From Actibacterium naphthalenivorans (lineage in GTDB: Bacteria; Pseudomonadota; Alphaproteobacteria; Rhodobacterales; Rhodobacteraceae): DNA of 64,000 nt. Below, in pieces: positions 24,039 through 33,505 of the stretch. The position numbers were made by a program, and so were the translations under genes. The notes beneath the pieces were generated by a model that did not search any database, had not been told where the DNA came from, and saw only the letters and a program-made list of their open reading frames with translations. The stretch covers positions 1 through 64,000 of the forward strand of contig NZ_JACIEQ010000005.1 of assembly GCF_014196965.1 (NCBI RefSeq), given 5' to 3'. Each line of letters starts with the position of its first letter. Position 1 is the first letter of the stretch.

Positions 24039-26729
24039 TCAGGCGGCTTGCGCTTCTGTCATTGGCAGGCGCACCCGGAAGGCCGCGCCGCCCTGCCCCG
24101 GCAGATAGGCGATGTCGCCGCCCAGATTCTGCATGATCTCCTTGCAGATCGCCAGGCCCAGCCCGGCCCCGCCCGCCGCGTTCCGGTCACTCAGCCGCGA
24201 GAATTTCTCGAAAATGATGCTCTGGCTCTTTTTGGGAATGCCGCTGCCATTGTCGATGAAATCGACCACGATACCCTGCCCCGTCCGCCGCGCCCGGATG
24301 CGCAGCTCCGGTTCAGCCGCGTTACAGTATTTCTGCGCATTGGCGATGATGTTGATGAACACCTGGCTCAGCCGGTCGGTATCGGTGAGCAGCGCCAGAT
24401 CCTCGGCCGCGCGGGCGCGGTTGATCTTCAGCCGTCCGGCGCCGTCCAGCGATCCGGTCGCGGCCACCGCCCGGTCGATCAGATCGCGCAGGTTGCCCGG
24501 CTGCCGGTTCAGGCTGACCTGACCGTTTTCCAGAACCGACAGATCCAGCAGATCATCCAGAAGCCGGGTCAGGCGGATCGCCTCTTCGTGGATGATCGAG
24601 GAATACCGGCTGAACTCGGCCTCCGACAGCGTGCGCCCGTCCATCAGAATCTCGGAAAATGCCCGGATCGAGGTCATCGGCGTACGCAACTCGTGGCTGA
24701 TCTGGCTGAGAAAGGCGTCCTTCTGAACCGACAGCTCGGTCAGTTTTTCATTGGCCTCGCGCAGCTGCCGCGCGGTACGGCTCAGCTCTTCGGATTTGGC
24801 CTCGAGCTGGCTGGAATATTCCATCATCTGCGCGGTCTCGTCGGCGACCGCCATCAGATCCTCGACCGACACAGACGAGCGCCCGACGATCTGTCCCACC
24901 ATCGCATGTGAGGTCGCCGCCCCGACCGACCCCGCCAGCTCTCGCTCCAGCCGTTCCAGAAAGGCGGGGGTGGTGTCGGGCAGATAGCCGACCTTGCCCT
25001 GGGCCACGGCCTCTCGCTGAAACAGGCCCTGGGCCTTTTCGGGGCCAAGAATGCGCTGCGACATCATCAGCAGATCCTCAGCTTCGGCCGCGCCATGCAC
25101 CCAGCCATGCGCGCCCGAGGAATGCTCGAACACATTGACGAACTGCGCCCCCTGCAACCGCTCCAGCGGTGACGGAAAGCCCGACAGCGACACGGCGAAG
25201 AAGAAGAAGGTATTCAGCAGCAAAGACCAGAACATCGCATGGATCAGCGGGTCCATCCCGGCAAAACCGAACAACCCCTGCGGCCGCAGCCAGTCGATGC
25301 CCCACGGCCCGTCGGCCAGCAGTGCCGCGCTCATCACCCCGCCGGCGCCGAAGCTGGGCAGAAACAGCGCATAGGCCCAGATGGCAAAGCCGGTGACAAG
25401 GCCCGCCACCGCCCCCCGCTTGGTCGCCCCGCGCCAGAAGATGCCGCCCAGCAGCGCCGGCAGAACCTGCGCCACCCCCGCGAAGGAGATCAGGCCGATC
25501 GCGGCCAGCGCCTCGGACCCGCCGGTCAGGCGGTAGTAGAGGTAGCCCAGCACCAGCACCCCGCCGATCGACACCCGCCGCGCCCCCAGCACAACCCGGC
25601 GCACATCGCCCGACACGGTGGCGCCCGCGCTCTGCCAGCTCAGCCACAGCGGCATGACGATATGGTTCGACACCATCGTCGACAGCGCGATCGCCGCCAC
25701 GATCACCATCGAGGTCGCCGAAGAGAACCCGCCCAGAAAAGCCAGCGTCGCCAACCCTTCCTGGCCGAGGCTCAGCGGCACGGTCAGCACGAACAGATCC
25801 GGGTTCGCCCCCGCCGGCTGGCTGGCCAGCCCCACCACCGCGATCGGCACCACGAACAGGCTCATCAGGAACAGATAGAGCGGAAACGCCCAGGAGGCGG
25901 TGGCCAGGTGGCGCTCATCGGCGTTTTCCACCACCAGAACCTGAAACATGCGGGGCAGCGTCAGCACCGCGGCGGCCGACAGAAAGGTCAGCCCGGCCCA
26001 GCGCCCGCCGGCGAAACGGGTCTGCGCGAGGGGCGAGGATGCGATCCTGTCCATCATCCCCTCGACGCCGCCGGCAACGCCCCAGACCACGAAAATGCCC
26101 ACCGCCAGCAGCGCCACGAGCTTCACCACCGCCTCGACCGCGATGGCGGTGACAACACCGTGATGCTGCTCGTTCGCGTCCAGATTGCGGGTGCCGAACA
26201 GCACGGTGAACAGCGCCAGCCCCGCCGCCACCCAAAGCGAGGTCGCGTTCAGATCCATCGGCGCCCAGCCCAGCGTGTCGGATTCAGCAAAGACCGAGAA
26301 AGACAGCGTAACCGATTGAAGTTGCAGCGCGATATAGGGTGTCGTGCCAACCACCGCCAGCAGCGTGACAATCACCCCCAGCGTGTTCGACTTGCCATAG
26401 CGCGACGAAATCAGATCCGCGACAGAGGTGATGCGCTGGGTCTTGCCGATCCGCACCAGCTTGCGCAGCGCCCACCACCACCCGACCAGCACCAGCGTCG
26501 GGCCCAGATAGATCGTCAGAAATTCCAGCCCCGAGCGCGCCGCATAGCCGACCGCACCGTAAAACGTCCAGGCCGTGCAATAGACCGACAGCGACAGCGT
26601 ATAGACCAGCGGAGAGCGCAGCCAGCTCGACCGGCCGTTCGCGGCGCGGCGCTCTGCCACGAAGGCCACCAGAAACAGCCCCGCCACATAGACCACACAG
26701 ACCGCGACAAGAATGTTGAACGGGATCAC
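24039..26729 (-). CDS. Sodium/solute symporter-histidine kinase fusion (CrbS-like)
   Basis: Membrane sensor kinase of 896 aa. Residues 1 to about 500 are a solute:sodium symporter (SSS) domain with some 13 helices. A linker of STAC-like character follows, then a coiled coil, a HisKA domain with phospho-acceptor His679 in QISHELRTPMTS, and an HATPase domain (NAQKYCN, DNGSGIP, GGAGLGLAICKE). Fusions of this kind, such as CrbS, couple acetate or related carboxylate sensing or transport to signalling. It overlaps the small membrane protein gene by four bases, in one operon with a receiver protein, and lies beside an acs operon. Confidence 0.85.
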   Translation of the reverse strand: MIPFNILVAVCVVYVAGLFLVAFVAERRAANGRSSWLRSPLVYTLSLSVYCTAWTFYGAVGYAARSGLEFLTIYLGPTLVLVGWWWALRKLVRIGKTQRITSVADLISSRYGKSNTLGVIVTLLAVVGTTPYIALQLQSVTLSFSVFAESDTLGWAPMDLNATSLWVAAGLALFTVLFGTRNLDANEQHHGVVTAIAVEAVVKLVALLAVGIFVVWGVAGGVEGMMDRIASSPLAQTRFAGGRWAGLTFLSAAAVLTLPRMFQVLVVENADERHLATASWAFPLYLFLMSLFVVPIAVVGLASQPAGANPDLFVLTVPLSLGQEGLATLAFLGGFSSATSMVIVAAIALSTMVSNHIVMPLWLSWQSAGATVSGDVRRVVLGARRVSIGGVLVLGYLYYRLTGGSEALAAIGLISFAGVAQVLPALLGGIFWRGATKRGAVAGLVTGFAIWAYALFLPSFGAGGVMSAALLADGPWGIDWLRPQGLFGFAGMDPLIHAMFWSLLLNTFFFFAVSLSGFPSPLERLQGAQFVNVFEHSSGAHGWVHGAAEAEDLLMMSQRILGPEKAQGLFQREAVAQGKVGYLPDTTPAFLERLERELAGSVGAATSHAMVGQIVGRSSVSVEDLMAVADETAQMMEYSSQLEAKSEELSRTARQLREANEKLTELSVQKDAFLSQISHELRTPMTSIRAFSEILMDGRTLSEAEFSRYSSIIHEEAIRLTRLLDDLLDLSVLENGQVSLNRQPGNLRDLIDRAVAATGSLDGAGRLKINRARAAEDLALLTDTDRLSQVFINIIANAQKYCNAAEPELRIRARRTGQGIVVDFIDNGSGIPKKSQSIIFEKFSRLSDRNAAGGAGLGLAICKEIMQNLGGDIAYLPGQGGAAFRVRLPMTEAQAA

Positions 26730-26986
26730 GGACGCTCCTCCGGCGCGCCGCCGGTCGCCCGGCGCAGGCGCCGCGACAATATGGCCGCGATCACGATCAG
26801 CACGAACCAGACGCTGAACAGATAGACCAGATAGCCGGCCGTCGGCCCGTTGCCGTCAGGCTGCCGCACCAGCGGCACCATGAACAGCAGGAACCCCAGA
26901 ACCGGCAACAGTCGTGAGGCATCCATGATCCGGCGGCTGCGATAGCCCCGCCGCTCCAGAAACAGGGGCCGCGCCGGCGCCTTCAC
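26726..26986 (-). CDS. Small membrane protein between receiver and symporter-kinase genes
   Basis: 86-aa protein with two membrane helices (ASRLLPVLGFLLFMVPLV and YLVYLFSVWFVLIVIAAIL) and Arg-rich flanks. It starts with GTG overlapping the receiver gene stop (GTGA) and ends overlapping the kinase start (ATGA). This tight coupling suggests a subunit or modulator of the symporter-kinase. Family not recognised. Confidence 0.75.
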   Translation of the reverse strand: MKAPARPLFLERRGYRSRRIMDASRLLPVLGFLLFMVPLVRQPDGNGPTAGYLVYLFSVWFVLIVIAAILSRRLRRATGGAPEERP

Positions 26987-27351
26987 GGGCCCGCCAGATC
27001 CCGCACGGTGGCAAGAACCTCGTTGTTCGAAAACGGCTTGGTCATGAACCGGCTGGCCCCCAGGCTCTCGGCCATCTCCCTGTCCTTGCTCTGGCCCTTG
27101 GCCGTCAGCACAAGCACCGGAAGCGCGGCGGTTTCCTTGCCCGCGCGGATATCGCGCAAAATGTCGAACCCGCTGCGCTCTGGCAGCATCACATCCAGAA
27201 TAACCACATCCGGCCGCAGATCGACCACCCTGTCATAGGCGCCCCTTCCATCCGAATGGGTCTGCACGTTCCAGCCATCGCGCGACAGCACGAAGCGGAT
27301 CGCCTCTATTATATTCGGCTCATCCTCGATGAGCAGGACATCGCGGCCCAT
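26983..27351 (-). CDS. Single-domain response regulator
   Basis: Receiver-only protein of 122 aa with acidic pocket LLIEDEPN, phospho-acceptor Asp53 (VVILDVMLPE), the conserved Thr (VLTAKGQ) and Lys (FMTKPF). There is no output domain, so it signals by protein contact or acts as a phosphate carrier, unlike the LuxR-type CrbR. ATG 27351 is chosen because the extension upstream is low-complexity. It is the first gene of the operon with the symporter-kinase, its likely phosphodonor. Confidence 0.9.
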   Translation of the reverse strand: MGRDVLLIEDEPNIIEAIRFVLSRDGWNVQTHSDGRGAYDRVVDLRPDVVILDVMLPERSGFDILRDIRAGKETAALPVLVLTAKGQSKDREMAESLGASRFMTKPFSNNEVLATVRDLAGP

Positions 27352-27417
27352 TATTCCCCCCCCGCTTTGTCGGTTGTTGTTATTATCGCGCAACTATTGC
27401 CAAGAACCCCGCCCCTG

Positions 27418-28719
27418 TCAAAACCCATCCGCCAAAATCGACGGCTCGCGCCGGGCGGCGCAGTCGCGGCGCGGGCAGACGCGGCAGCTCGTGCCGATCG
27501 GCGTTGCCTCGGCATCTTCAGCGCCGCGCGGCGCCGGCAGGATCAGCATCGCCGCCTCGACGACCTGCGGCCCGGAAAAGCCCTGCATGCCAACGGGCTG
27601 GCACAGCGCGTAGGTCAGGAACCGCTGCGGCGGGCGGCTCGCCTGCTCGACCACCAGGCGCACCCGGTCCATCGGATGGGTCAGCGCCCGGTAGAGCGGC
27701 CACAGCGGGCAGGCCGCCCCGAACCGGGGCAGCGCGAACCCGGCCAGCGGCTTGCGGAAGGTCAACGTGCCCGACCCGTCACACAGCACCAGCCCCGCCG
27801 GCGTGCCCATCCGCGCCTCCGGCAAGCTGGCCAGCCGACGGAACACCATCAGCGGATCAACACCGAACCGATGCGCCAGATGCCCCGGCTCCGGCCCGGT
27901 CTCCGACACCGCCGCCGCAAACGCCTCCAGCGGCAGGCTGGCCGCATCGTGCGCATAGCGCTCCAGAAACCGCCGCGCCAGTTCGCGCGCGGGCGCCGAA
28001 GACAGCTCTGCGCCGCTGGCGATCAGGGCGCCGATATCCGCGTGCCCGGCCTCCAGTTCCGGAAAATGATAGCCGCGCGCCTTCAGAAACGCCTCGACCT
28101 CTTCCTGCGGTGTGCCCTGCCTGTCGGGCGCGTCGGTGCTGTCGTCGAGATAGGTCACAAGCGCCTTGGTGCCCTCGGCCAGGCGGCGGCTGTCGTCATG
28201 AATGTTGCGGTGAAAGCGCGCCTGCCACCCCGGATCGATATCCTTGGTCTCTGCCAGAATCGCAGCGGTGGCGCGGATCGCCGTGACCACCGAAAGCACC
28301 TCGTGCAACGAGGCCGACAGCGACGGGTCATGCGCCATCCGGTCGCTCAGCAGCTCCACCGTGCGCTCCAGCTCGGCCAGGCGGCGACCCTGATCGACGA
28401 CCAACTGCGCCCAGCCCGGAAACCGCCCGGCGAATTCCTCGATCCGGGGCAGATCGGCCGAAGCCGCCTCATGCCCCGCGGCCGCCTCGCGCAGCCCCTG
28501 CAAAAGCGCCACCTCGGCCCCTTCGGCCAGCGCCGACGCCTCGACATCCAGCCGCCGCGCGATATCCACCAGAAGTTTTCCGCCGATTCTGCGCCGGTTA
28601 TGCTCGATCAGATTGAGATATGAGGGCGAAATTCCCACTGCCGCCGCCAGCTCCGCCTGGCGCAGCCCCGCCATCATGCGGCGTTCGCGAATTCTGGTTC
28701 CGGTCAGACCGCCGCGCAT
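27418..28719 (-). CDS. XRE-family short-chain fatty acid regulator (ScfR/RamB-like, DUF2083)
   Basis: DNA-binding regulator of 433 aa. The N-terminal helix-turn-helix (MMAGLRQAELAAAVGISPSY, LNLIEHNRRRIGG) is of XRE type. The central and C-terminal parts match the DUF2083 short-chain fatty acyl regulators (PLWPLYRALTHPMDRV, then IGTSCRVCPRRDCAARREP, with a cysteine cluster at the end). Such proteins control acetate and propionate metabolism genes in response to acyl-CoA. It is divergent from the Liv-type/acs operon, and the shared intergenic region carries TTTACAA repeats likely to be its sites. Confidence 0.85.
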   Translation of the reverse strand: MRGGLTGTRIRERRMMAGLRQAELAAAVGISPSYLNLIEHNRRRIGGKLLVDIARRLDVEASALAEGAEVALLQGLREAAAGHEAASADLPRIEEFAGRFPGWAQLVVDQGRRLAELERTVELLSDRMAHDPSLSASLHEVLSVVTAIRATAAILAETKDIDPGWQARFHRNIHDDSRRLAEGTKALVTYLDDSTDAPDRQGTPQEEVEAFLKARGYHFPELEAGHADIGALIASGAELSSAPARELARRFLERYAHDAASLPLEAFAAAVSETGPEPGHLAHRFGVDPLMVFRRLASLPEARMGTPAGLVLCDGSGTLTFRKPLAGFALPRFGAACPLWPLYRALTHPMDRVRLVVEQASRPPQRFLTYALCQPVGMQGFSGPQVVEAAMLILPAPRGAEDAEATPIGTSCRVCPRRDCAARREPSILADGF

Positions 28720-28736
28720 GGCTGGAAAATCTCCGT

Positions 28737-28831
28737 TTGTTACAAGGGCTTTCTGCGGGTGCGTGAGAATTTATTTACAACCACGCATCGAAACTTGTTC
28801 ATAAATTTACAAAAAAGTTCTTTGTTGTAAA
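28737..28831. promoter_or_regulatory. AT-rich divergent control region with TTTACAA repeats (candidate ScfR operators)
   Basis: TTTACAA occurs at 28774-28780 and 28806-28812, its complement TTGTAAA at 28825-28831, and TTGTTACAA at 28737-28745. The pair 28806/28825 forms a perfect 7-bp inverted repeat with 12-base spacer. The region lies between the divergent ScfR-type regulator gene and the ABC-acs operon, so autoregulation and operon control by that regulator are likely. Confidence 0.55.
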
Positions 28832-28943
28832 GCAGTTGTTGCTTGGTTTTCGAACTTGCCACGATACTGAAGGTGCCCTGTAAAAGGGCCGCGTTCCGCG
28901 CAGAGGAGGCGCTGGACCGCACTCAACATAATGGGAGGATTCC

Positions 28944-30290
28944 ATGTCCAAGACGACCCTCACACGTCGCGGCGTGCTCAAGACCGGTGCCGTCGCCGGT
29001 TCGGGGCTGGCGCTGCCGACGATTTTCACAGCCTCTTCCGCATCGGCCTTCACCAACGAGCCCACCGGCGGTTCGGTGACATTTGGCTTCAACGTCCCCC
29101 AGACCGGCCCCTACGCCGACGAAGGCGCCGACGAACTGCGCGCCTACGAACTGGCCGTAGAGCATCTGAACGGCGACGGCGACGGCGGCATGCTGAACAC
29201 CTTCAGTTCCAAGGCGCTGCAGGGCAACGGCATCCTGGGCAAGAAGGTCGACTTCGTCACCGGCGACACCCAGACCAAATCGGACGCCGCGCGCGCATCG
29301 GCCAAGTCGATGATCGAAAAAGACGGCGCCATCATGATCACCGGCGGCTCGTCCTCGGGCGTGGCCGTGGCTGTTCAGGGCCTTTGCCAGGAAGCGGGCG
29401 TGATCTTCATGGCCGCGCTGACCCATTCCAACGACACCACCGGCAAGGACAAGAAGGCCAACGGTTTCCGCCACTTCTTCAACGCCTACATGTCGGGCGC
29501 CGCGCTGGCGCCGGTGCTGGCCAAACGCTATGGCTCTGACCGCCGCGCCTATCACCTGACCGCCGATTACACCTGGGGCTGGACCCAGGAGGAATCGATC
29601 GCCGCCGCGACCGAGGCGTTTGGCTGGGAAACGGTCGAGAAGGTCCGCACCCCGCTGGCCGCGACCGATTTCTCGTCCTATATCGCGCCGGTCCTGAATT
29701 CGGGGGCCGATGTGCTGATCCTGAACCACTACGGCGGCAACATGGTGAACTCGCTGACCAACGCGGTGCAGTTCGGCCTGCGCGACAAGATGGTCAACGG
29801 CAAGCAGTTCGAGATCGTCGTGCCGCTCTATTCAGAGCTGATGGCCAAGGGCGCGGGCGAAAACATCAAGGGCATCCTGGGCTCGACCAACTGGTCCTGG
29901 ACGCTGCAGGACGAAGGCACCAAGGCGTTCGTGAAATCGTTCGGCACCAAATACGGCTTTCCGCCGTCGAACGCCGCGCAGACCTCCTATGCCCAGACCA
30001 TCCTCTATGCGGATGCCGTTGCGCGCGCCGGTTCGTTCAATCCCTGCGCCGTTGTCGAAGCCCTCGAAGGTTTCGAGTTCGATGGCCTGGGCAACGGCCC
30101 GACGCTCTACCGCGCCGAAGACCACCAGTGCTTCAAGGACGTTCTCGTGATGCAGGGCAAAGAGAACCCGGCCAACGAGTACGATCTGCTGGAAATCGTG
30201 GACATCACGCCGCGCGCGCAGGTCGAATATGCGCCCGATCACCCGATGTTCGCAGGCGGCTCGCTGGGCAAGTGCAACCCGGGCGCATGA
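28944..30290 (+). CDS. Liv/urea-type ABC transporter substrate-binding protein (twin-arginine signal)
   Basis: Periplasmic binding protein of the branched-chain amino acid/amide (HAAT) class, 448 aa. The N-terminus MSKTTLTRRGVLKTGAVAGS resembles a Tat signal and is followed by cleavage near ASA. The mature protein starts with the class-typical VTFGFNVPQTGPYADEGADE. First gene of an operon with Liv-type permeases, ATPases and acetyl-CoA synthetase, next to carboxylate regulators, so the ligand is more likely a short carboxylate or related compound than leucine. A strong hairpin follows its stop codon. Confidence 0.85.
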   Translation: MSKTTLTRRGVLKTGAVAGSGLALPTIFTASSASAFTNEPTGGSVTFGFNVPQTGPYADEGADELRAYELAVEHLNGDGDGGMLNTFSSKALQGNGILGKKVDFVTGDTQTKSDAARASAKSMIEKDGAIMITGGSSSGVAVAVQGLCQEAGVIFMAALTHSNDTTGKDKKANGFRHFFNAYMSGAALAPVLAKRYGSDRRAYHLTADYTWGWTQEESIAAATEAFGWETVEKVRTPLAATDFSSYIAPVLNSGADVLILNHYGGNMVNSLTNAVQFGLRDKMVNGKQFEIVVPLYSELMAKGAGENIKGILGSTNWSWTLQDEGTKAFVKSFGTKYGFPPSNAAQTSYAQTILYADAVARAGSFNPCAVVEALEGFEFDGLGNGPTLYRAEDHQCFKDVLVMQGKENPANEYDLLEIVDITPRAQVEYAPDHPMFAGGSLGKCNPGA

Positions 30291-30306
30291 GCGGCTGACA
30301 CTCTCG

Positions 30307-30332
30307 CCGGTCGCGCCCGCGGGCGCGGCCGG
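30307..30332 (+). repeat. Strong hairpin after the binding-protein gene
   Basis: Arms of 12 bases (CCGGTCGCGCCC / GGGCGCGGCCGG, one T-G pair) close on a very short loop, 17 bases after the binding-protein stop. There is no T-run, so it is more likely an mRNA-stabilising or partial-termination element that raises binding-protein output over the permease genes. Confidence 0.55.
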
Positions 30333-30402
30333 TTCCTCGCTGTCCGGGGCAACATACCGCACGGGCGCATTTTCACTGTATAATCGAAAAGGGTGGGGAC
30401 CG

Positions 30403-31434
30403 ATGGACGCGATCCTTCTGCAAACCCTCAACGGGCTCGACAAAGGCTCGGCCTATGCGCTGATCGCGCTGGGTCTTACGTTGATTTTCGGCACCCTGGG
30501 CGTCGTCAATTTCGCCCATGGCGCCTTGTTCATGCTGGGCGCCTTCTGCGCCGTCACCGTTTCCAAGCTTCTGACGCTGTCGTTCGAGACGGTGGATCCG
30601 ACACGGGTCGATTTCCTCGGCAACCCGCTGAAGGTGAAGACGGCCTATGTCGAATCCTGGTTCGGCCCCGAGTTCGGCGGCGCGCTGATCGACTGGGCGG
30701 TGCCGCTGTCCATCCTCTTCGCCATCCCCGTGATGATCGGCATCGGTTATGTGGTGGAACGCGGGCTGATCAAGCATTTCTACAAGCGCCCCCATGCCGA
30801 CCAGATCCTGGTCACCTTCGGCCTGGCCATCGTGCTGCAGGAGGTCGTCAAGTATTTCTTCGGCGCCAACCCGATCCCGACCCCCGCCCCCGACGCGTTC
30901 AAGGGCTCGTTCGATTTCGGCGCCCTGATCGGGATGGAGGCGAACGCGATCATCTATCCCTACTGGCGGATGGTCTATTTCTTCTTCGCGGCCGTCATCA
31001 TCGGCGCGGTCTTCGCCTTCCTGCAGTTCACCACCTTCGGTATGGTGGTGCGCGCCGGCATGGCCGACCGTGAAACCGTGGGTCTGCTGGGCATCAACAT
31101 CGACAAGAAATTCACCATCATGTTCGGCATCGCCGCCGCTGTGGCGGGGCTCGCCGGCGCGATGTACGCGCCGATCAACTCTCCCAACTACCACATGGGC
31201 ATGGACTTCCTGGTGCTGTCCTTCGTCGTGGTCGTGGTTGGCGGCATGGGCAGCCTGCCCGGCGCGGTGCTGGCCGGGTTCATGCTGGGCATTCTCGAAA
31301 GCTTCGCCTCGATGAACGCGATCAAATCGCTCCTTCCCGGCATCGACCAGATCATCATCTATGTGGTCGCAATCATAATTCTGCTGACCCGCCCGCGCGG
31401 CCTGATGGGTCGTAAAGGCGTGATGGAGGACTAA
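30403..31434 (+). CDS. Liv-type ABC permease (LivH-like)
   Basis: Inner-membrane permease of 343 aa with eight or so helices, LivH-like: [20 protein letters not shown] at the start and [13 protein letters not shown] after it, with the EAA-like segment [20 protein letters not shown]. It is longer than E. coli LivH (about 308 aa) because of an inserted loop around residues 55-90. ATG 30403 is chosen as it starts the first conserved helix. It precedes the LivM-like gene by 4 bases. Confidence 0.9.
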   Translation: MDAILLQTLNGLDKGSAYALIALGLTLIFGTLGVVNFAHGALFMLGAFCAVTVSKLLTLSFETVDPTRVDFLGNPLKVKTAYVESWFGPEFGGALIDWAVPLSILFAIPVMIGIGYVVERGLIKHFYKRPHADQILVTFGLAIVLQEVVKYFFGANPIPTPAPDAFKGSFDFGALIGMEANAIIYPYWRMVYFFFAAVIIGAVFAFLQFTTFGMVVRAGMADRETVGLLGINIDKKFTIMFGIAAAVAGLAGAMYAPINSPNYHMGMDFLVLSFVVVVVGGMGSLPGAVLAGFMLGILESFASMNAIKSLLPGIDQIIIYVVAIIILLTRPRGLMGRKGVMED

Positions 31435-31438
31435 CACC

Positions 31439-32656
31439 ATGCTCGGTCTCGAAAAGAAAGACGTAACCCTCCTGGCGGTGGTGGCACTGCTGGCCTTTGC
31501 CGCACCCTTCATCCTGAACCCCTTCCCCGAGGGCAGCGAGATGGCGCAGTTCAATGCGGGCTATCCCGACCTGATGCAGCGCTTCGTGATCTTCGGCATC
31601 TTCGCCATCGGCTACAACATCCTGTTCGGCCTCACCGGCTACCTCTCCTTCGGCCATGCGGCCTTTCTGGGGGTGGGCTCCTATTCGGCGGTGTGGATGT
31701 TCAAGCTGCTCAGCATGAACGTGATCCCGGCGATCATCCTGTCGATCATCGTCGCGGGGCTGTTCTCGCTCGTGATCGGCTTCGTGTCGCTGCGCCGCTC
31801 GGGCATCTACTTCTCGATCCTCACGCTCGCCTTTGCGCAGATGAGCTTCAATCTGGCCTATTCCGTGCTGACGCCGATCACCAATGGCGAAACCGGGCTC
31901 CAGCTCACGCTGAACGATCCGCGCATTCTGGGCGCCTCGACGGGCGCCGACGGCTCGATCCCCGTCACCAGCCTGTTCGGGATCGAAATGCGCTCGACCT
32001 ATGAGATGCATGCGGGGGCCTGGCTGTTCCAGTTCAACGCTGGCTACTACGTCTGCGCGATCATCCTGGTGGCGGCGTTCTACCTGGCCATGCGGATCTT
32101 CCGCTCGCCCTTCGGGCTCATGCTGCGCGCAGTCAAGACCAACCAGACCCGGCTGAACTACACCGGCCTGAATGCGCGCCCCTATACGCTCGCCGCCTTC
32201 GTGATCTCGGGCATGTATGCCGGCCTTGCCGGTGGGCTGATGGCCTCGATGGACCCGCTGGCCGGCGCTGACCGCATGCAGTGGACCGCGAGCGGCGAGG
32301 TGGTGCTGATGACCATCCTCGGCGGGACCGGCACGCTTCTGGGGCCAGTGCTTGGCGCGGGCTTCATCAAGTATTTCGAGAACATCTTCTCCAAGATCAA
32401 CGACAACGTGCTGCACGGCTGGTTCGCCGCGCTGCCCGATGGGCTGGAGGATACGCTCGTCTTCATCGTCCACCCCTTCGTCGGCAAGGGCTGGAACATG
32501 ACGCTGGGCCTGATGTTCATGGCCGTTGTGATCTTCCTGCCCGGCGGGCTGATGGAAGGTGGCCAGCGCCTGGCGAAACTCTTCCGCAAGAAAGACAAGC
32601 CCTCGGGGGATGACTCCGAGCACCACCCCAAACAAGCGCCTCACGTGGCCGAATAA
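31439..32656 (+). CDS. Liv-type ABC permease (LivM-like)
   Basis: Second membrane subunit, 405 aa, with the LivM signature [20 protein letters not shown] and the loop [20 protein letters not shown]. About ten membrane segments are present. The C-terminal 40 residues are charged and extend beyond the last helix. Twelve bases separate it from the LivG-like ATPase gene; it forms the translocation pore with the preceding permease. Confidence 0.9.
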   Translation: MLGLEKKDVTLLAVVALLAFAAPFILNPFPEGSEMAQFNAGYPDLMQRFVIFGIFAIGYNILFGLTGYLSFGHAAFLGVGSYSAVWMFKLLSMNVIPAIILSIIVAGLFSLVIGFVSLRRSGIYFSILTLAFAQMSFNLAYSVLTPITNGETGLQLTLNDPRILGASTGADGSIPVTSLFGIEMRSTYEMHAGAWLFQFNAGYYVCAIILVAAFYLAMRIFRSPFGLMLRAVKTNQTRLNYTGLNARPYTLAAFVISGMYAGLAGGLMASMDPLAGADRMQWTASGEVVLMTILGGTGTLLGPVLGAGFIKYFENIFSKINDNVLHGWFAALPDGLEDTLVFIVHPFVGKGWNMTLGLMFMAVVIFLPGGLMEGGQRLAKLFRKKDKPSGDDSEHHPKQAPHVAE

Positions 32657-32668
32657 GGAGACGGTGAT

Positions 32669-33424
32669 ATGGGTATTCTCGAAGTCAAAGGCGTCAACAA
32701 ACGCTTCGGCGGCCTTCAGGCCCTGAGCAACGTGAACCTCTCTGTGCAGGAAAACACGGTGCATGCCATCATCGGGCCGAACGGCGCGGGCAAATCCACC
32801 CTGCTGAACTGCCTGGTGGGCAAGCTGATCCCCGATACCGGCTCTGTCATGTTCGACGGCCAGTCGGTGCTGGGGCGCAAACCGCATGAGATCAACCAGA
32901 TGGGCATTTCCCGCGTGTTCCAGACCCCCGAGATTTTCGGCGATCTGACCGTGCTGGAAAACGTGCTGATCCCCTGCTTCGCCCGCCGCGACGGCGCTTT
33001 CCGCCTGCACGCCTTCGAAACCGTCTCCGCCGAAAAGGAGATGATGGATAAGGCCATGCAGATGCTCGAAGACGTCAACATGGTCAGCAAAAGGCACATG
33101 CACTCGGCCTCGATGTCGCGCGGCGACAAGCGGCGACTGGAAATGGCCATGTGCCTGGTGCAGGAGCCCCGGCTGCTGCTGCTCGACGAACCCACCGCCG
33201 GCATGGCGCGCGCCGACACCAACAACACGATCGACCTGCTGAAGGAGATCAAGGAAAAGCGCGACATCACCATGGCAATCATCGAGCATGACATGCATGT
33301 GGTGTTTTCGCTGGCCGACAGGATCACGGTCCTGGCCCAGGGCACACCGCTGGTCGAGGACACGCCCGAGAACATCAAGGGCCATCCCAAAGTGCGCGAA
33401 GCCTATCTGGGCGAGGCCGCCTGA
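32669..33424 (+). CDS. Liv-type ABC transporter ATPase (LivG-like)
   Basis: ATP-binding subunit of 251 aa: Walker A GPNGAGKS, signature-region SMSRGDKRRLEMAM (variant of LSGGQ), Walker B LLLLDEPTAGM and switch IIEHDM. The signature reads SRGDKR rather than SGGQQR, an unusual form. The C-terminal HPKVREAYLG is the normal LivG ending. Partner of the LivF-like ATPase downstream. Confidence 0.9.
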   Translation: MGILEVKGVNKRFGGLQALSNVNLSVQENTVHAIIGPNGAGKSTLLNCLVGKLIPDTGSVMFDGQSVLGRKPHEINQMGISRVFQTPEIFGDLTVLENVLIPCFARRDGAFRLHAFETVSAEKEMMDKAMQMLEDVNMVSKRHMHSASMSRGDKRRLEMAMCLVQEPRLLLLDEPTAGMARADTNNTIDLLKEIKEKRDITMAIIEHDMHVVFSLADRITVLAQGTPLVEDTPENIKGHPKVREAYLGEAA

Positions 33425-33505
33425 CATGGGTCCCACCCCCGATTTTTCCCCGAAAGATCGCAACGGTTCCTCGCACCGGAACCGGGCCCGCAAGGAGAAA
33501 CAGCA

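Noticed and set aside
25239-26825. A 528-codon plus-strand frame opposite the symporter-kinase
   Set aside because: Arg/Gln/His-rich shadow of a strongly supported minus-strand gene.
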